From contig JAYPBC010000008.1 of the NCBI GenBank assembly GCA_038124025.1, positions 7,865 through 71,864 of the forward strand: DNA of 64,000 nucleotides, given 5' to 3'. The notes below the pieces were generated by a model. The model was not told where the DNA came from and ran no database searches. It saw only the letters and a list, made by a program, of their open reading frames with translations. Positions within the stretch are counted from its first letter, which is position 1. Each line of letters opens with the position of its first letter. The stretch comes from UBA1275 sp038124025 (GTDB lineage: Bacteria; Bacteroidota; Rhodothermia; Balneolales; Balneolaceae). The translations under genes were made by a program, and so were the position numbers. Below are positions 17,753 to 27,034 of this stretch, piece by piece.

Positions 17753-19357
17753 ATGAAAAATAACTATAGTTTAAAATTTGGCGCAAAGTTACCTGTAATT
17801 AACTTTCTCTCACATACAGACGTTTATTTAGTACTATACGATCAACTAAATTGTAATAATTTTCCTTTATGGGTAAAAAAGGAAAAACCACTGTTATTAT
17901 TTTTTGAATCATTGCAAACTAAAAAATTAATGCCTTTCCATAAAAAGAAATTAATTTTCAAATTTAGTGCGATGCGTCACTTTGCTTTAGAGTGTAGTAA
18001 ATTAGGATACCCAGTCTCATATCATAGCACTGCTAATGATCTTAGTACTAGCTTAATTTCCTTATTCGAATCCAATAAAAATTGGAAATTACACTACATG
18101 ACACCCAATGAATGGGATTCTAGGCATGCTTTAAATAAGTTTAAATCACAATTTCAAAACACATGTGAATATCCAAATAATTTTTTCTTAGCATCTGTAG
18201 AAAAATATGCTGAACGAATACTAAATGGATGGCGAATGGAATATTTTTATCGGGAGATAAGAAAGCAGACAGGATATTTAATGGATGGTGATACCCCTCT
18301 TGGCGGTCAGTGGAATTATGATAAAGAAAACAGAAAGAAACTTCCAAAGCACATCACTTTACCTGAAGTTTTTAACGAAGAACCTGATGAAATTACTCAA
18401 GAAGTTATTGACATGGTTGATGATAGATTTTCTAATAATTTTGGAAAATCTGCTAATTTTAATTTAGGGATATCACGCAGTCATGGATTAAATGCTCTTA
18501 AATTATTTTTAGAAAAAGGCTTAAAAAATTTTGGACCTTATGAAGATGCAATGACCACTCGCGGGTCTGTTTTATTCCATAGCCAGTTATCAATTTATAT
18601 GAATGTTGGACTTATAAGTCCTAAAGAGGTTTGTGACGCCGCTATTGAGTATTCAGAAATTACTAAATCGATCCCATTATCTTCATTAGAGGGATTTATT
18701 CGTCAAATAATTGGTTGGCGTGAATTTATTCGGATATATTATGAAGTAATGATGCCTGCTGTTCGAGAGGCAAATTACTTTGGTTTCGATAAGGATTTAC
18801 CTGCCGTATACTGGACCGCAAATACTAAAATGAAATGTTTGAGTGAATGTGTCCGTCCTGTTATTGAGCAAGGATATGTACATCATATACCAAGATTAAT
18901 GATTTTAAGTAATTTTAGCAATCTCACAAATACGGATCCAAGAGCCTTGAATGAATGGTTTTGGTTGGGTTTTATAGATGCCTATGAATGGGTGGTACTA
19001 CCTAATGTACTAGGTATGAGCACCTTTGCCGATGGTGGAATTCTTGCTTCGAAGCCCTATGTGGCTGGTGGTAATTATGTAAATAAGATGAGTGATTATT
19101 GCAACAATTGCGCATATACTGTCAAGGAAAAAACAGGGGATAATGCTTGTCCCTTAAACTACCTGTATTGGAATTTTATCGACGAACAACGTGAAACCTT
19201 TCGTAAAAATGGGCGCGCCAATTTCATGGTGAATACCTTTGATAAAAAGAGTAGTGAAGAAAAAAATGCAATAAAGAAATCATCAGAAAAGTTTTTAGCT
19301 AATTTACCGCGTTTGTCTAAAAAAGATTGGTTAAAAAAGGAAGCTTCCACATCGTGA
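17753..19357 (+). CDS. FeS-cluster (6-4) photolyase / bacterial cryptochrome (PhrB-type)
   Basis: This 534-residue flavoprotein belongs to the FeS-BCP (cryptochrome/photolyase-related) family. Four cysteines, C362, C450, C453 and C466, show spacings 88, 3 and 13. These match my recollection of the [4Fe-4S] ligands of Agrobacterium PhrB (C350, C438, C441, C454). The N-terminal antenna domain begins VYLVLYDQLNC, the usual LxLGDQL strand. FAD-domain landmarks include SLEGFIRQIIGWREFIR and NEWFWLGFIDAYEWVVLPNV. Members repair (6-4) photoproducts with blue light in the cytoplasm or act as photoreceptors. A class II CPD photolyase follows directly. Confidence 0.9.
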   Translation: MKNNYSLKFGAKLPVINFLSHTDVYLVLYDQLNCNNFPLWVKKEKPLLLFFESLQTKKLMPFHKKKLIFKFSAMRHFALECSKLGYPVSYHSTANDLSTSLISLFESNKNWKLHYMTPNEWDSRHALNKFKSQFQNTCEYPNNFFLASVEKYAERILNGWRMEYFYREIRKQTGYLMDGDTPLGGQWNYDKENRKKLPKHITLPEVFNEEPDEITQEVIDMVDDRFSNNFGKSANFNLGISRSHGLNALKLFLEKGLKNFGPYEDAMTTRGSVLFHSQLSIYMNVGLISPKEVCDAAIEYSEITKSIPLSSLEGFIRQIIGWREFIRIYYEVMMPAVREANYFGFDKDLPAVYWTANTKMKCLSECVRPVIEQGYVHHIPRLMILSNFSNLTNTDPRALNEWFWLGFIDAYEWVVLPNVLGMSTFADGGILASKPYVAGGNYVNKMSDYCNNCAYTVKEKTGDNACPLNYLYWNFIDEQRETFRKNGRANFMVNTFDKKSSEEKNAIKKSSEKFLANLPRLSKKDWLKKEASTS

Positions 19358-19464
19358 ATAGTAGTTGTTTTGGTCGATTTTTTGTGGTACACCAAAGGTC
19401 TTTAATTAACGAGGAATTGCAACAAACAAGGTATAATATTGAACCTTTTTATCGATGAAAATAT

Positions 19465-20979
19465 ATGTTGGAACATATGAATCATAGTGGAGTTAAAAAT
19501 ATCAACAGTTATCGTAAGTTTGTACGAAATAAGGCTGATTGGAACAAAGATGGCGAATATGTAGTCTATTGGATGCAGGCTAACAGAAGGTTAGAATATA
19601 ATTATGCATTGGAATATGCGGTGGCAGTAGCTAATACCCTTCAAAAACCCTTACTCATTTATGAAGGACTAAGTGCAGACTATCCTTGGGCTTGTGATCG
19701 CTTTCATCACTTTATTTTGGATGGAATGCGAGAACATCGCGATTATTTTAACCAGGAAAATAGGAAGGGAGTCAAATACGTACCATTTGTGGAATCCGAA
19801 ACTGGGCATGGTAAAGGTCTAATTTATGCTTTGACTGAGAATGCATGTGGCATAATTAGCGATGAATTTCCTGTGTTTATTATTCGTGAGCATAATGAAC
19901 GGGTAGCTAGCAAAATAACCATTCCTTTCATTACAATAGATTCTAATGGAATTATCCCCCTAGGTGTAACGGATAAAGATCCTTATTCGGCGTACTTATT
20001 TAGGAAAGTAATGCAGAAACATGTGGTGGAGGCCCTAAGGTATCCCCCAATGAAACAGCCGCTGTTGGATCTGAAAGATTGGGGTCAGTTTGACCTTCCG
20101 GTAGGATTCAACGATCGATATGTGTTTGATAAGCGACAATTTGACCGTTTGGATGAATTTGTTTCTAGTTTACCTATAAATCATGAAGTTGCTAAAGTAA
20201 GCAGGCTTGGTACTCGTGCAGAAGCATTAGAACGGATGAACCATTTTGTAGAGTTCAAATTAGCTCGATACGATGAAGATAGAAATCACCCAGACCGGCA
20301 GGGCGGGAGCGGGTTAAGCCCATGGTTACATTTTGGGAAAATTAGCTCCTTTGAAGTGGTAGAGAAGGTCTTGGCTAAGCAACCTGCCAATTGGAGAATG
20401 GAGGATTCCGAACCTAATGGAGGAAAAAATAGCGGTTTTTTCCGAGGGCATAGTTATGTGGAATCTTTTTTGGATGAACTAATCACATGGAGGGAAGTCG
20501 GGTTTCAATTTGCACACCATCGCTCTGATTATGATCGATTCGATAGCTTACCGGATTGGGTTAAGAAAACGATGAACGAGCATGACCAAGATCCAAGAGA
20601 ATATGTGTATAGCTTGGAAGAGTTAGCTCAATCGAAAACACATGATCCTATTTGGAATGCGGCCCAAACAGAGCTTCGAACCCAGGGAGTAATGCATAAT
20701 TATTTGCGTATGTTATGGGGGAAAAAAATTATCGAATGGACTGGATCATACGAACAAGCGTTGGATGTACTCATTGAGTTAAATAATCGATATGCACTTG
20801 ACGGTCGAGATCCAAACAGTTATTCAGGTATATTTTGGTGTTTAGGTCGGTTTGATAGGGCGTGGCAAGAGCGGACAATTTTTGGTAAGATTCGCTATAT
20901 GTCTAGTGATAGTACCGGAAAAAAAATTAAACTTAAGCAGTATCTGCAAATCTATGGATCTGTTCGTTCCACCTCTTAA
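19465..20979 (+). CDS. class II CPD deoxyribodipyrimidine photolyase
   Basis: This 504-residue photolyase splits cyclobutane pyrimidine dimers with light and reduced FAD. The antenna domain begins VVYWMQANRRLEYNYAL, the class II signature rather than the class I form. DELITWREVGFQFAHH and WGKKIIEWTGSYEQALD are FAD-domain blocks, and YALDGRDPNSYSGIFWCLGR followed by QERTIFGKIRYMS is the diagnostic class II C-terminus. The gene lies 107 bp after the FeS photolyase, so the pair covers both main UV lesions. Its 3' end overlaps rarA by 26 bp, suggesting a DNA-repair operon. Confidence 0.92.
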   Translation: MLEHMNHSGVKNINSYRKFVRNKADWNKDGEYVVYWMQANRRLEYNYALEYAVAVANTLQKPLLIYEGLSADYPWACDRFHHFILDGMREHRDYFNQENRKGVKYVPFVESETGHGKGLIYALTENACGIISDEFPVFIIREHNERVASKITIPFITIDSNGIIPLGVTDKDPYSAYLFRKVMQKHVVEALRYPPMKQPLLDLKDWGQFDLPVGFNDRYVFDKRQFDRLDEFVSSLPINHEVAKVSRLGTRAEALERMNHFVEFKLARYDEDRNHPDRQGGSGLSPWLHFGKISSFEVVEKVLAKQPANWRMEDSEPNGGKNSGFFRGHSYVESFLDELITWREVGFQFAHHRSDYDRFDSLPDWVKKTMNEHDQDPREYVYSLEELAQSKTHDPIWNAAQTELRTQGVMHNYLRMLWGKKIIEWTGSYEQALDVLIELNNRYALDGRDPNSYSGIFWCLGRFDRAWQERTIFGKIRYMSSDSTGKKIKLKQYLQIYGSVRSTS

Positions 20980-22288
20980 ACAACCGCTCGCCACACGTAT
21001 GCGACCAAAAGAATTGTCTGAATTCATTGGGCAAGAGCACTTGGTAGGTGAGGGTAAAATAATACGTAGGATTATTGAATCCAAAGTACTGAGTTCGCTC
21101 ATTTTTTATGGCCCAGCCTCTTCTGGTAAAACTTCCTTAGCTCATGTAATTGCAAAACAACTTGAAGTGCCGTTTGAACAAATCAATGCAGTCTTGGACG
21201 GGGTTAAGCAGCTTCGTGAAATAGTCGGAAAAGCAGAAAAAAGAAGGATTCGAAGTGGACAACAAACACTCTTATTTGTTGATGAAATACATCGTTGGAA
21301 TAAGGCTCAACAAGATGCCTTACTACCGCATATTGAAACGGGCTTACTTATACTCATTGGGGCTACGACGGAGAACCCTTATTACGCGTTGGTATCACCC
21401 CTGTTATCCCGATGCCAACTTTTTGAATTACATGCATTGGACCAACAACAGGTTCAGAAAGCTATAGAAACTGCATTGAAGGACAAGCGTAACGGCTATG
21501 GTGAATGGGATATTAAAGTTCATCAGGAAGCTATTCAACATTGGGCCTCTTTTGCAGCTGGTGATATTCGAAACGCTTTAAATGCGGTTGAAATGGCAGT
21601 TCTTTCAACGCCAAAATCTTCAGATGGATGGGTATATATCGACCGTGAGATTGCTGAAGAAAGCATTCAAAAGCGGCAACGAAAATACAGTGGAACAGGT
21701 GATGAGCATTATCACTATGCATCTGCTTTTATTAAATCGATGAGAGGGTCAGATCCAGATGCAGCCTTATATTGGCTAGCGGCTATGCTCGAAGGAGGTG
21801 AGGATCCTTTATTTTTGTTTAGGCGTATGTTAATATTTGCCAGTGAAGATATCGGTATGGCGGATCCTACAATCCTCACCATGGTTGAGTCAAGTGTGAA
21901 GGCATTTGAACAATGCGGCATGCCAGAGGGGCTCTATTTTTTGAGTCAAGCATGCCTACAATGTAGCTTAGCGCCTAAAAGTAATTCAACCAAAGCTATC
22001 TTTAATGCTTTGAAGTATATACAAGAGCATGGAGTGGAGCTTGTACCAGGTCACTTGAAAGATAAAACAGCGAGCAAACTTAAAACAAAGTATGAGCAAT
22101 CGGCCAACGAGTCATCCGATTACCTAAACCCGCATGAATACCCTAATCATTGGATAAATGCTACTTATTTACCCGAAAATGTAGCCAAATATTCTTTCTA
22201 TGATCCAGGTCTTGAAGGTCGAGAGAAGAGATATTGGGAACGTTTGGAACAAATTAAGGGTAACAGTATCAAAAATGACCGACGCTAA
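20954..22288 (+). CDS. rarA: replication-associated recombination protein A (AAA+ ATPase)
   Basis: RarA (MgsA/WRNIP1 family, 444 residues) is a clamp-loader-like ATPase acting at stalled replication forks. The N-terminus PLATRMRPKELSEFIGQEHL is diagnostic. Walker A is FYGPASSGKTSLA (usually GPPGTGKT, so one Gly is Ser here). Walker B is LLFVDEIHRWNKAQQD, and GATTENPYYALVSPLLSRCQ covers sensor 1 and the arginine finger. The C-terminal tetramerisation region includes RKYSGTGDEHYHYASAFIKS. The start is ATG 20954: an in-frame extension to 20852 only reads the photolyase gene in another frame. Confidence 0.93.
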   Translation: MDLFVPPLKQPLATRMRPKELSEFIGQEHLVGEGKIIRRIIESKVLSSLIFYGPASSGKTSLAHVIAKQLEVPFEQINAVLDGVKQLREIVGKAEKRRIRSGQQTLLFVDEIHRWNKAQQDALLPHIETGLLILIGATTENPYYALVSPLLSRCQLFELHALDQQQVQKAIETALKDKRNGYGEWDIKVHQEAIQHWASFAAGDIRNALNAVEMAVLSTPKSSDGWVYIDREIAEESIQKRQRKYSGTGDEHYHYASAFIKSMRGSDPDAALYWLAAMLEGGEDPLFLFRRMLIFASEDIGMADPTILTMVESSVKAFEQCGMPEGLYFLSQACLQCSLAPKSNSTKAIFNALKYIQEHGVELVPGHLKDKTASKLKTKYEQSANESSDYLNPHEYPNHWINATYLPENVAKYSFYDPGLEGREKRYWERLEQIKGNSIKNDRR

Positions 22289-22853
22289 AATAGTTCAGCA
22301 AGTAAAGACCATGTTTAAACTAGCCATTATTGTAGGTACCGATCGTCCAAATTCAAAAAGTCAGGTCATGGCTAATTATGTACATAAACTATACAGCGAA
22401 AGGGGGGTAGATGCCCAGGTATTTTCCATGGCAGACTTTCCTTTAGGTAGCGTGGTTGGAGGTCCTTATGGAAAAGATCTTCTTGAAGTTGAAGCGTTTC
22501 GAGAGCCAATATTAGCCTGTAACGCCCTATTGTTTGTGATACCGGAATATAATGGGTCATTTCCTGGAGTATTAAAGATATTTATCGATTATTTACCTTT
22601 TCCAGACGCGTTTCTAGATACTCCAATAGCCTACATAGGAATTTCAGCGGGGGCCTTTGGTTCGCTTCGTGCAGTTGAACAATTCCAAATGGTAGCCAAC
22701 TATCGGAACGCACTTAGTTATCCCGAGCGAGTATTTGTAAGCCGATTTAGTAAGAATTTTTCAACAGATTTAGGCCTAATAGTGCCACTTGAACAAGAAC
22801 TACTTCTAAACCAAACCAATGGATTTATAGATTTTGTAAAGCGAATGCAATAA
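22275..22853 (+). CDS. NADPH-dependent FMN reductase-family protein
   Basis: The protein is a flavodoxin-like NAD(P)H:FMN oxidoreductase of about 190 residues. MFKLAIIVGTDRPNSKSQVM has the FMN phosphate loop. LLFVIPEYNGSFPGVLKIFI is the conserved P-E-Y-N-G isoalloxazine-binding segment, and AYIGISAGAFGSLRAVEQF follows as in ArsH/YieF-like proteins. These enzymes reduce FMN, quinones, azo dyes or chromate. Two starts are possible: ATG 22275 (overlapping rarA by 14 bp) and ATG 22311, which begins right at the core fold. The gene closes the photolyase-rarA run; a reduced-flavin supply role for the photolyases is speculation. Confidence 0.83.
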   Translation: MTDAKIVQQVKTMFKLAIIVGTDRPNSKSQVMANYVHKLYSERGVDAQVFSMADFPLGSVVGGPYGKDLLEVEAFREPILACNALLFVIPEYNGSFPGVLKIFIDYLPFPDAFLDTPIAYIGISAGAFGSLRAVEQFQMVANYRNALSYPERVFVSRFSKNFSTDLGLIVPLEQELLLNQTNGFIDFVKRMQ

Positions 22854-22951
22854 ATCTAAAGCACTGAGTGGATTAACAGAACGAACGAAGATTCAGTGTT
22901 TATTTATTTGTTCAATGGTATACACTATATAAGAGGATAGACAAGTCTGGA

Positions 22952-23656
22952 CTAGAAGGTTTTCAAAAGGTACCCCACACCATGCAATGTGATCAAATGG
23001 CGAGGTTCATCGGGTTGGTTTTCAATTTTTGCCCTAAGCTTTGATATATGAACATCAACAGTTCTCGTGTTGGTACTGTATTCATATCGCCAAACTTTTT
23101 CTAATAATTCATCCCGTGATACTGGTTCACCTCCGGCTTGTAATAAGTATCGGATGAGTTCGATTTCTCTAGCGGTAAGTTCATTGATTTTACCATCGGC
23201 GAAAATAGCTTTTGATTCTAACAGATCAATTTTTGTGGTGCTTAATTGCAGAATCTCAATATTGCTAGATGAAGAATAGGTCCCCGCTCTTCGAAGACGT
23301 GCCTGAATTCTAGCAAGTAGCTCTTTCACGCCAAACGGTTTGGTGATATAATCATCGGCGCCAATATCCAAGCCCTTTACTTTATCCAACTCCTGATCTT
23401 TTGCGGTAAGCATGATAATGGGAAAAGTAAATTTTAGAGATCGTATTTCTTGGCAAATTTCATAGCCATTTTTGCCGGGAAGCATAATATCTAAAATCAT
23501 AATGTCCGGCTTATGCTCCTGCGCCAATCCCACCGCTTGTTCGCCATCTTCACTCACAATCACCTGATATCCTTCGCTTTCTAATGTATCTTTTAAGGTG
23601 AAAATAAGACTGGGTTCATCTTCAACAAGTAATATTCGAATCTCTTTATTTGCCAT
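22952..23656 (-). CDS. OmpR/PhoB-family response regulator
   Basis: The 234-residue regulator has a receiver domain (1-120) with acidic pocket EDEP, phospho-acceptor Asp in MILDIMLPGKNGYEI (about residue 57), Thr in IIMLTAKDQ and Lys in YITKPFGVKEL. A winged-helix DNA-binding domain (about 140-230) ends with RTVDVHISKLRAKIENQPDE and HGVGYLLKTF, as in PhoB/OmpR. It starts 2 bp after the histidine kinase stop, so the two form a kinase-first operon. The signal is not known. Confidence 0.93.
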   Translation of the reverse strand: MANKEIRILLVEDEPSLIFTLKDTLESEGYQVIVSEDGEQAVGLAQEHKPDIMILDIMLPGKNGYEICQEIRSLKFTFPIIMLTAKDQELDKVKGLDIGADDYITKPFGVKELLARIQARLRRAGTYSSSSNIEILQLSTTKIDLLESKAIFADGKINELTAREIELIRYLLQAGGEPVSRDELLEKVWRYEYSTNTRTVDVHISKLRAKIENQPDEPRHLITLHGVGYLLKTF

Positions 23657-23658
23657 AA

Positions 23659-25371
23659 TTAAACGATTGTCTCTGATGCGAGGGTACTGGTTCCTGTGGT
23701 TGATATCAATGCTACACCATCTTTATGAGTGGGTTTATTTATCTCAGTTGGATGCACATTATACTCTGGAAAAAATAAGGTAAACGTGCTGCCTTTTTGC
23801 CATTCACTTTTTACGGTGACAGTACCTTTATTTAATTCCATAAGTCCTTGTACAATACTAAGTCCTAGTCCGTGACCTTTGGTTTTTGCTGATAGTGAAT
23901 CTTCGACACGGTAGAATTTTTTGAATATTTTTTTAATATGAGATCGCGAAATACCAATGCCCTCATCCTTTACGTGTAAATTAAACCCATCATTAGTGAC
24001 AGATAATTGTAAATAAATAGTAGAAGGAGCTTTAGAATATTTTACCGCATTGTCTAATAGATTGGTAAGAATAATCTTAATGTGATCTGGGTCAACCAAG
24101 ATTACTGCTTTATCTGAATCATAGGAATAATCAATTGAATGTCCTTTTTTCTTTGCTAATGGATATTGCTGTTGAATAATATTTTTTACCAACATGTGCA
24201 GGTTATGCGGGCTGGCATGTATGAGGATAGTACCATAGTCTGAACGTGCAACATCTAAGAGCATTTCAATCATTTTGTTTAAACGTATAGACTCTTGGTG
24301 AATATGGGTACCATATTCCTTCAACCGCTTGGTTTGTGTTACTCTTCCATCGGCAATATTCTCTCCCGCAGCTTGTATAACGGCTAAGGGTGTTTTTAGT
24401 TCATGGGTAACATTTGCTAAAAAGTCGGCTTGTTGCTGGAGTATTCTACGTTCCTTTTGAGCTGTGTAGAATATATAGAACAAAGCACCTAATAATAGAA
24501 TAACCGAAAAGCCAAGTACCGCTATATTTTTTGTAAAAGTAGCATGATATAGACTGATTGATGCGTTATCTAAGAAGGCGAATTTCAGATTCCAATTTCC
24601 AAACATTCGCCCAAAATCTACCCTCTCCTGAACCTCCTCTATTTGGAAGGGTATCTTGTTGTTGTTGGTTGCTAATACAACGTCATTTGCCCAATCATGT
24701 AACCAAACTACCGATGTGGTTTTGCTAGAATCAAAATACTGATTTATTTCAGGTGTAATAACTTCATTTATGAGATAATCACTATCTATGATAGCTGTTA
24801 GGTATCCAATGACAGAGTTTTCATGTAAATTGATTAAACCAATATTCATTGAACGATGAGCATCAAACTCGGTATTGGTATTCCAGCGATAATCAAAATT
24901 ATTCAGTTCAATTCTTGCTTTAGTTCGCACCAAACCAACCCCATCACATAAATTCTGGGGGTACTGGTTGGTTAGATTTAATAGACTCATTTCGCGATTT
25001 AACACGTAAATTTGGCTTCCCTCAATACAAGGATCAACATTTGCTGGTGTATAGTAAACTGCACTAAAGACAGGACTGTTAGCTACTTGAACTATTTTTT
25101 CTCGAACTTGTTCAGGAAATTGACCTCGCTCTTCAATACTACCTTCAATAGGCTCTAATTCAAGGGTGTTAAATCCTCTATAAGGTCGGTAAATAGTTCT
25201 ACGCACATTGAGGACTACTTCATCTAAAAGGGCTAGTTGTTTTTTTTGCTCACCCTGGATAAGTGTATCCCGCACATCGTATAACATATATACATTCATA
25301 GCGGTTAGAGTAAGAATAGCTATTAAACTTGCTGATAATAAACTCCATCTTATAACTTTATTCATAAGCAT
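23659..25371 (-). CDS. membrane sensor histidine kinase
   Basis: The 570-residue kinase has a first TM near residues 7-28, a periplasmic sensor domain of about 260 residues, and a second TM near 292-310. The HisKA domain follows directly (FLANVTHELKTPLAVIQA) with no visible HAMP domain. The catalytic domain shows N box LLDNAVKYSK, G1 VKDEGIGIS, F box IFKKFYRVED and G2 HGLGLSIVQG, so it is complete. It autophosphorylates on His and passes phosphate to the adjacent PhoB-like regulator. The periplasmic region does not match a sensor family I know. Confidence 0.92.
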   Translation of the reverse strand: MLMNKVIRWSLLSASLIAILTLTAMNVYMLYDVRDTLIQGEQKKQLALLDEVVLNVRRTIYRPYRGFNTLELEPIEGSIEERGQFPEQVREKIVQVANSPVFSAVYYTPANVDPCIEGSQIYVLNREMSLLNLTNQYPQNLCDGVGLVRTKARIELNNFDYRWNTNTEFDAHRSMNIGLINLHENSVIGYLTAIIDSDYLINEVITPEINQYFDSSKTTSVVWLHDWANDVVLATNNNKIPFQIEEVQERVDFGRMFGNWNLKFAFLDNASISLYHATFTKNIAVLGFSVILLLGALFYIFYTAQKERRILQQQADFLANVTHELKTPLAVIQAAGENIADGRVTQTKRLKEYGTHIHQESIRLNKMIEMLLDVARSDYGTILIHASPHNLHMLVKNIIQQQYPLAKKKGHSIDYSYDSDKAVILVDPDHIKIILTNLLDNAVKYSKAPSTIYLQLSVTNDGFNLHVKDEGIGISRSHIKKIFKKFYRVEDSLSAKTKGHGLGLSIVQGLMELNKGTVTVKSEWQKGSTFTLFFPEYNVHPTEINKPTHKDGVALISTTGTSTLASETIV

Positions 25372-25607
25372 ATTCTTTAAACACTAATTCATGCTGGCTA
25401 TTTTTATTCAAACACGACCACTAGTAATGACAAATATTCTATAAAAGACAATAATAAACATAATATAATTTAACTGAGGACCAGCGAGAAATATTAAAAC
25501 AAAATTTAACAACAGCTTTCAATTAGTCATTGATACAATTTAAAATCTTGATAGGAACTTAGTTAAAATGTATATTAAGCCTCCCTCCATTAAAATAAAT
25601 ATACAGC

Positions 25608-25832
25608 TTGAAGGACAAGCAGAAAGAAATAAACGAAATAGTTAATCTTGCAAAAAAAGAGTTGCATGATTTCATATCTCCTTTGAATGCACTAGACTAT
25701 TATATAGATAGTATAAGAGTTGGAATTGAAGATGATAAAAGTTTTGAAGAGAAATATCTAAAGACACAAGAGTGTTTGGAGAGTTTGTACTCTAGAATTA
25801 ATCATTTGAATGAACTCTTAAAAAATATATAA
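25608..25832 (+). CDS. stand-alone HisKA (DHp)-like small protein
   Basis: This is a 74-residue protein with a TTG start at 25608; the frame is closed by a stop 10 bp upstream. It reads as a single dimerisation/phosphoacceptor hairpin. ELHDFISPLNALDYYI matches the H box (H-x-x-x-S/T-P-L) with His20. A second helix, KTQECLESLYSRINHLNELL, has the periodicity of HisKA helix 2. There is no ATP-binding domain. It converges on a soluble histidine kinase gene whose stop is 15 bp away. It may be a phosphotransfer partner, a decoy, or the remnant of a kinase. A short upstream frame from ATG 25568 overlaps it and is unlikely to be coding. Confidence 0.55.
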   Translation: MKDKQKEINEIVNLAKKELHDFISPLNALDYYIDSIRVGIEDDKSFEEKYLKTQECLESLYSRINHLNELLKNI

Positions 25833-25846
25833 GCCTTTTGAATAGG

Positions 25847-26851
25847 TTAGGGTAGACATAACATTATGCAAAATTCATTCTTCAAAGAATTAACATTATA
25901 GAGTAGTATACCATTGATGCTCTGACATAATATAGTTGCAAGTGTTAATCCTAAGCCCATTCTATCTGCTTTTGAGCTAACGAATGGTTGAAAAAGATTA
26001 TCCTTTATTTCTAAATCATTGTCGATTTTGTTTGTTATTTGTAACCAATTATTATGTATTTCAACTTGTACATTTTTTGAAATGTCACCATGAATCAGAC
26101 AATTTTCGAGAAGTATTTTAATTATTAGATCAAGCTCATTTTTCTGATAGGTTCTAATGGTATCATTTTTCCTTGTATCTAGGCTAATATTTGAATCTTC
26201 GAATTCTTTGAATTTACTCAACATCGAATAAGTTGCAGCTTCTAAGTCAGTAACTTCCTTATTTATCTTAATATTATTGTCAATTTTTACTAGCTCCTCA
26301 ATTTCTTGCAAAAGATCAATAATTTTATGTATACCCAATTCGACAGCATTAATTTTTTTTAATGTCGCTTCGTCATCAATATTTGTTGGTAGTAGTTCTA
26401 AGTAGCCGCTTACTCCAGTTAGTGGAGATCTGAGTCTATGCAATATCATTGATACCATTCTCTTCCAACTAGATATCATTTCATCAGTGAATGGCGGTTT
26501 ATATGGAATAAATTCGATTTGGTTTAAGGATCCAAGATAATTTTCTTTTAACCTGTACCATGAGTTATCCATCAACACTAATTTTTCTCTCAAGTTTTTA
26601 CTTGAAATAGTAGAAAAGCAATCTTCAAATTGTTTCTCAGTAAGCTTAGTTTTGAAATTAGGCAAATTATGATCTGTAATTTTACCACTTATACTATCTA
26701 TAATGACGCTGGAATGATCACTTTTTTGATATATCACATCAAAAACATTGTTTAGTCTAATCTTATTAAAGCCCTTTACATGCTCATTTAAAAAATTTAC
26801 CTCCATCTCTGGTGGTGTATAATATTTATATGCTACTTGTTTTAATGCCAT
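25847..26851 (-). CDS. soluble sensor histidine kinase beside the flagellar cluster
   Basis: This 334-residue cytoplasmic kinase has no TM segment. An N-terminal region (1-125) looks like a divergent PAS-like sensor. The H box is MILHRLRSPLTGVSGYLELL with His138. The ATPase domain has N box KILLENCLIHG and a G2-type GLGLTLATILC. The G1 motif (DxGxG) is not recognisable: the chain goes from NKIDNDLEIK straight to LFQPFVSSK. The position before flgB, and the orphan NtrC-type regulator at 59918-61336, suggest it is the flagellar FlrB/FleS-type partner. That pairing is inference. Its start region faces the sigma-54 promoter of flgB. Confidence 0.75.
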   Translation of the reverse strand: MALKQVAYKYYTPPEMEVNFLNEHVKGFNKIRLNNVFDVIYQKSDHSSVIIDSISGKITDHNLPNFKTKLTEKQFEDCFSTISSKNLREKLVLMDNSWYRLKENYLGSLNQIEFIPYKPPFTDEMISSWKRMVSMILHRLRSPLTGVSGYLELLPTNIDDEATLKKINAVELGIHKIIDLLQEIEELVKIDNNIKINKEVTDLEAATYSMLSKFKEFEDSNISLDTRKNDTIRTYQKNELDLIIKILLENCLIHGDISKNVQVEIHNNWLQITNKIDNDLEIKDNLFQPFVSSKADRMGLGLTLATILCQSINGILLYNVNSLKNEFCIMLCLP

Positions 26852-27034
26852 TTGTTCAAAGTATATAGTAGTGTACTTCGGTTATCAGCAAAATATTTAA
26901 ACACAATACCAAATTGCAATCTTTTCCTATTCGAGGCACTATTTTCCTCACATTTTTGAATGATGAATGTCCAAGTTTCTGCATGTTATTCTAATTTTAG
27001 GCTAATTGACTTAATCCGTTTGTAAAATGATTGG

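Noticed and set aside
20852..20953. 34-residue N-terminal extension of rarA
   Set aside because: It is the end of the class II photolyase gene read in another frame; conserved RarA sequence starts at 20954.
22862..22898. CACTGA/TCAGTG inverted repeat between the FMN reductase and the response regulator
   Set aside because: Stem of six with a 25-nt loop; too weak to call a terminator.
25568..25645. Short frame from ATG 25568 overlapping the HisKA-like gene
   Set aside because: Only 25 codons, no recognisable feature, and it overlaps a better-supported frame.
26882..26889. GCTGATAA on the minus strand upstream of the soluble kinase
   Set aside because: One mismatch in the -10 box and no TAAG-like -35 at the right spacing; not comparable to the three accepted sites.
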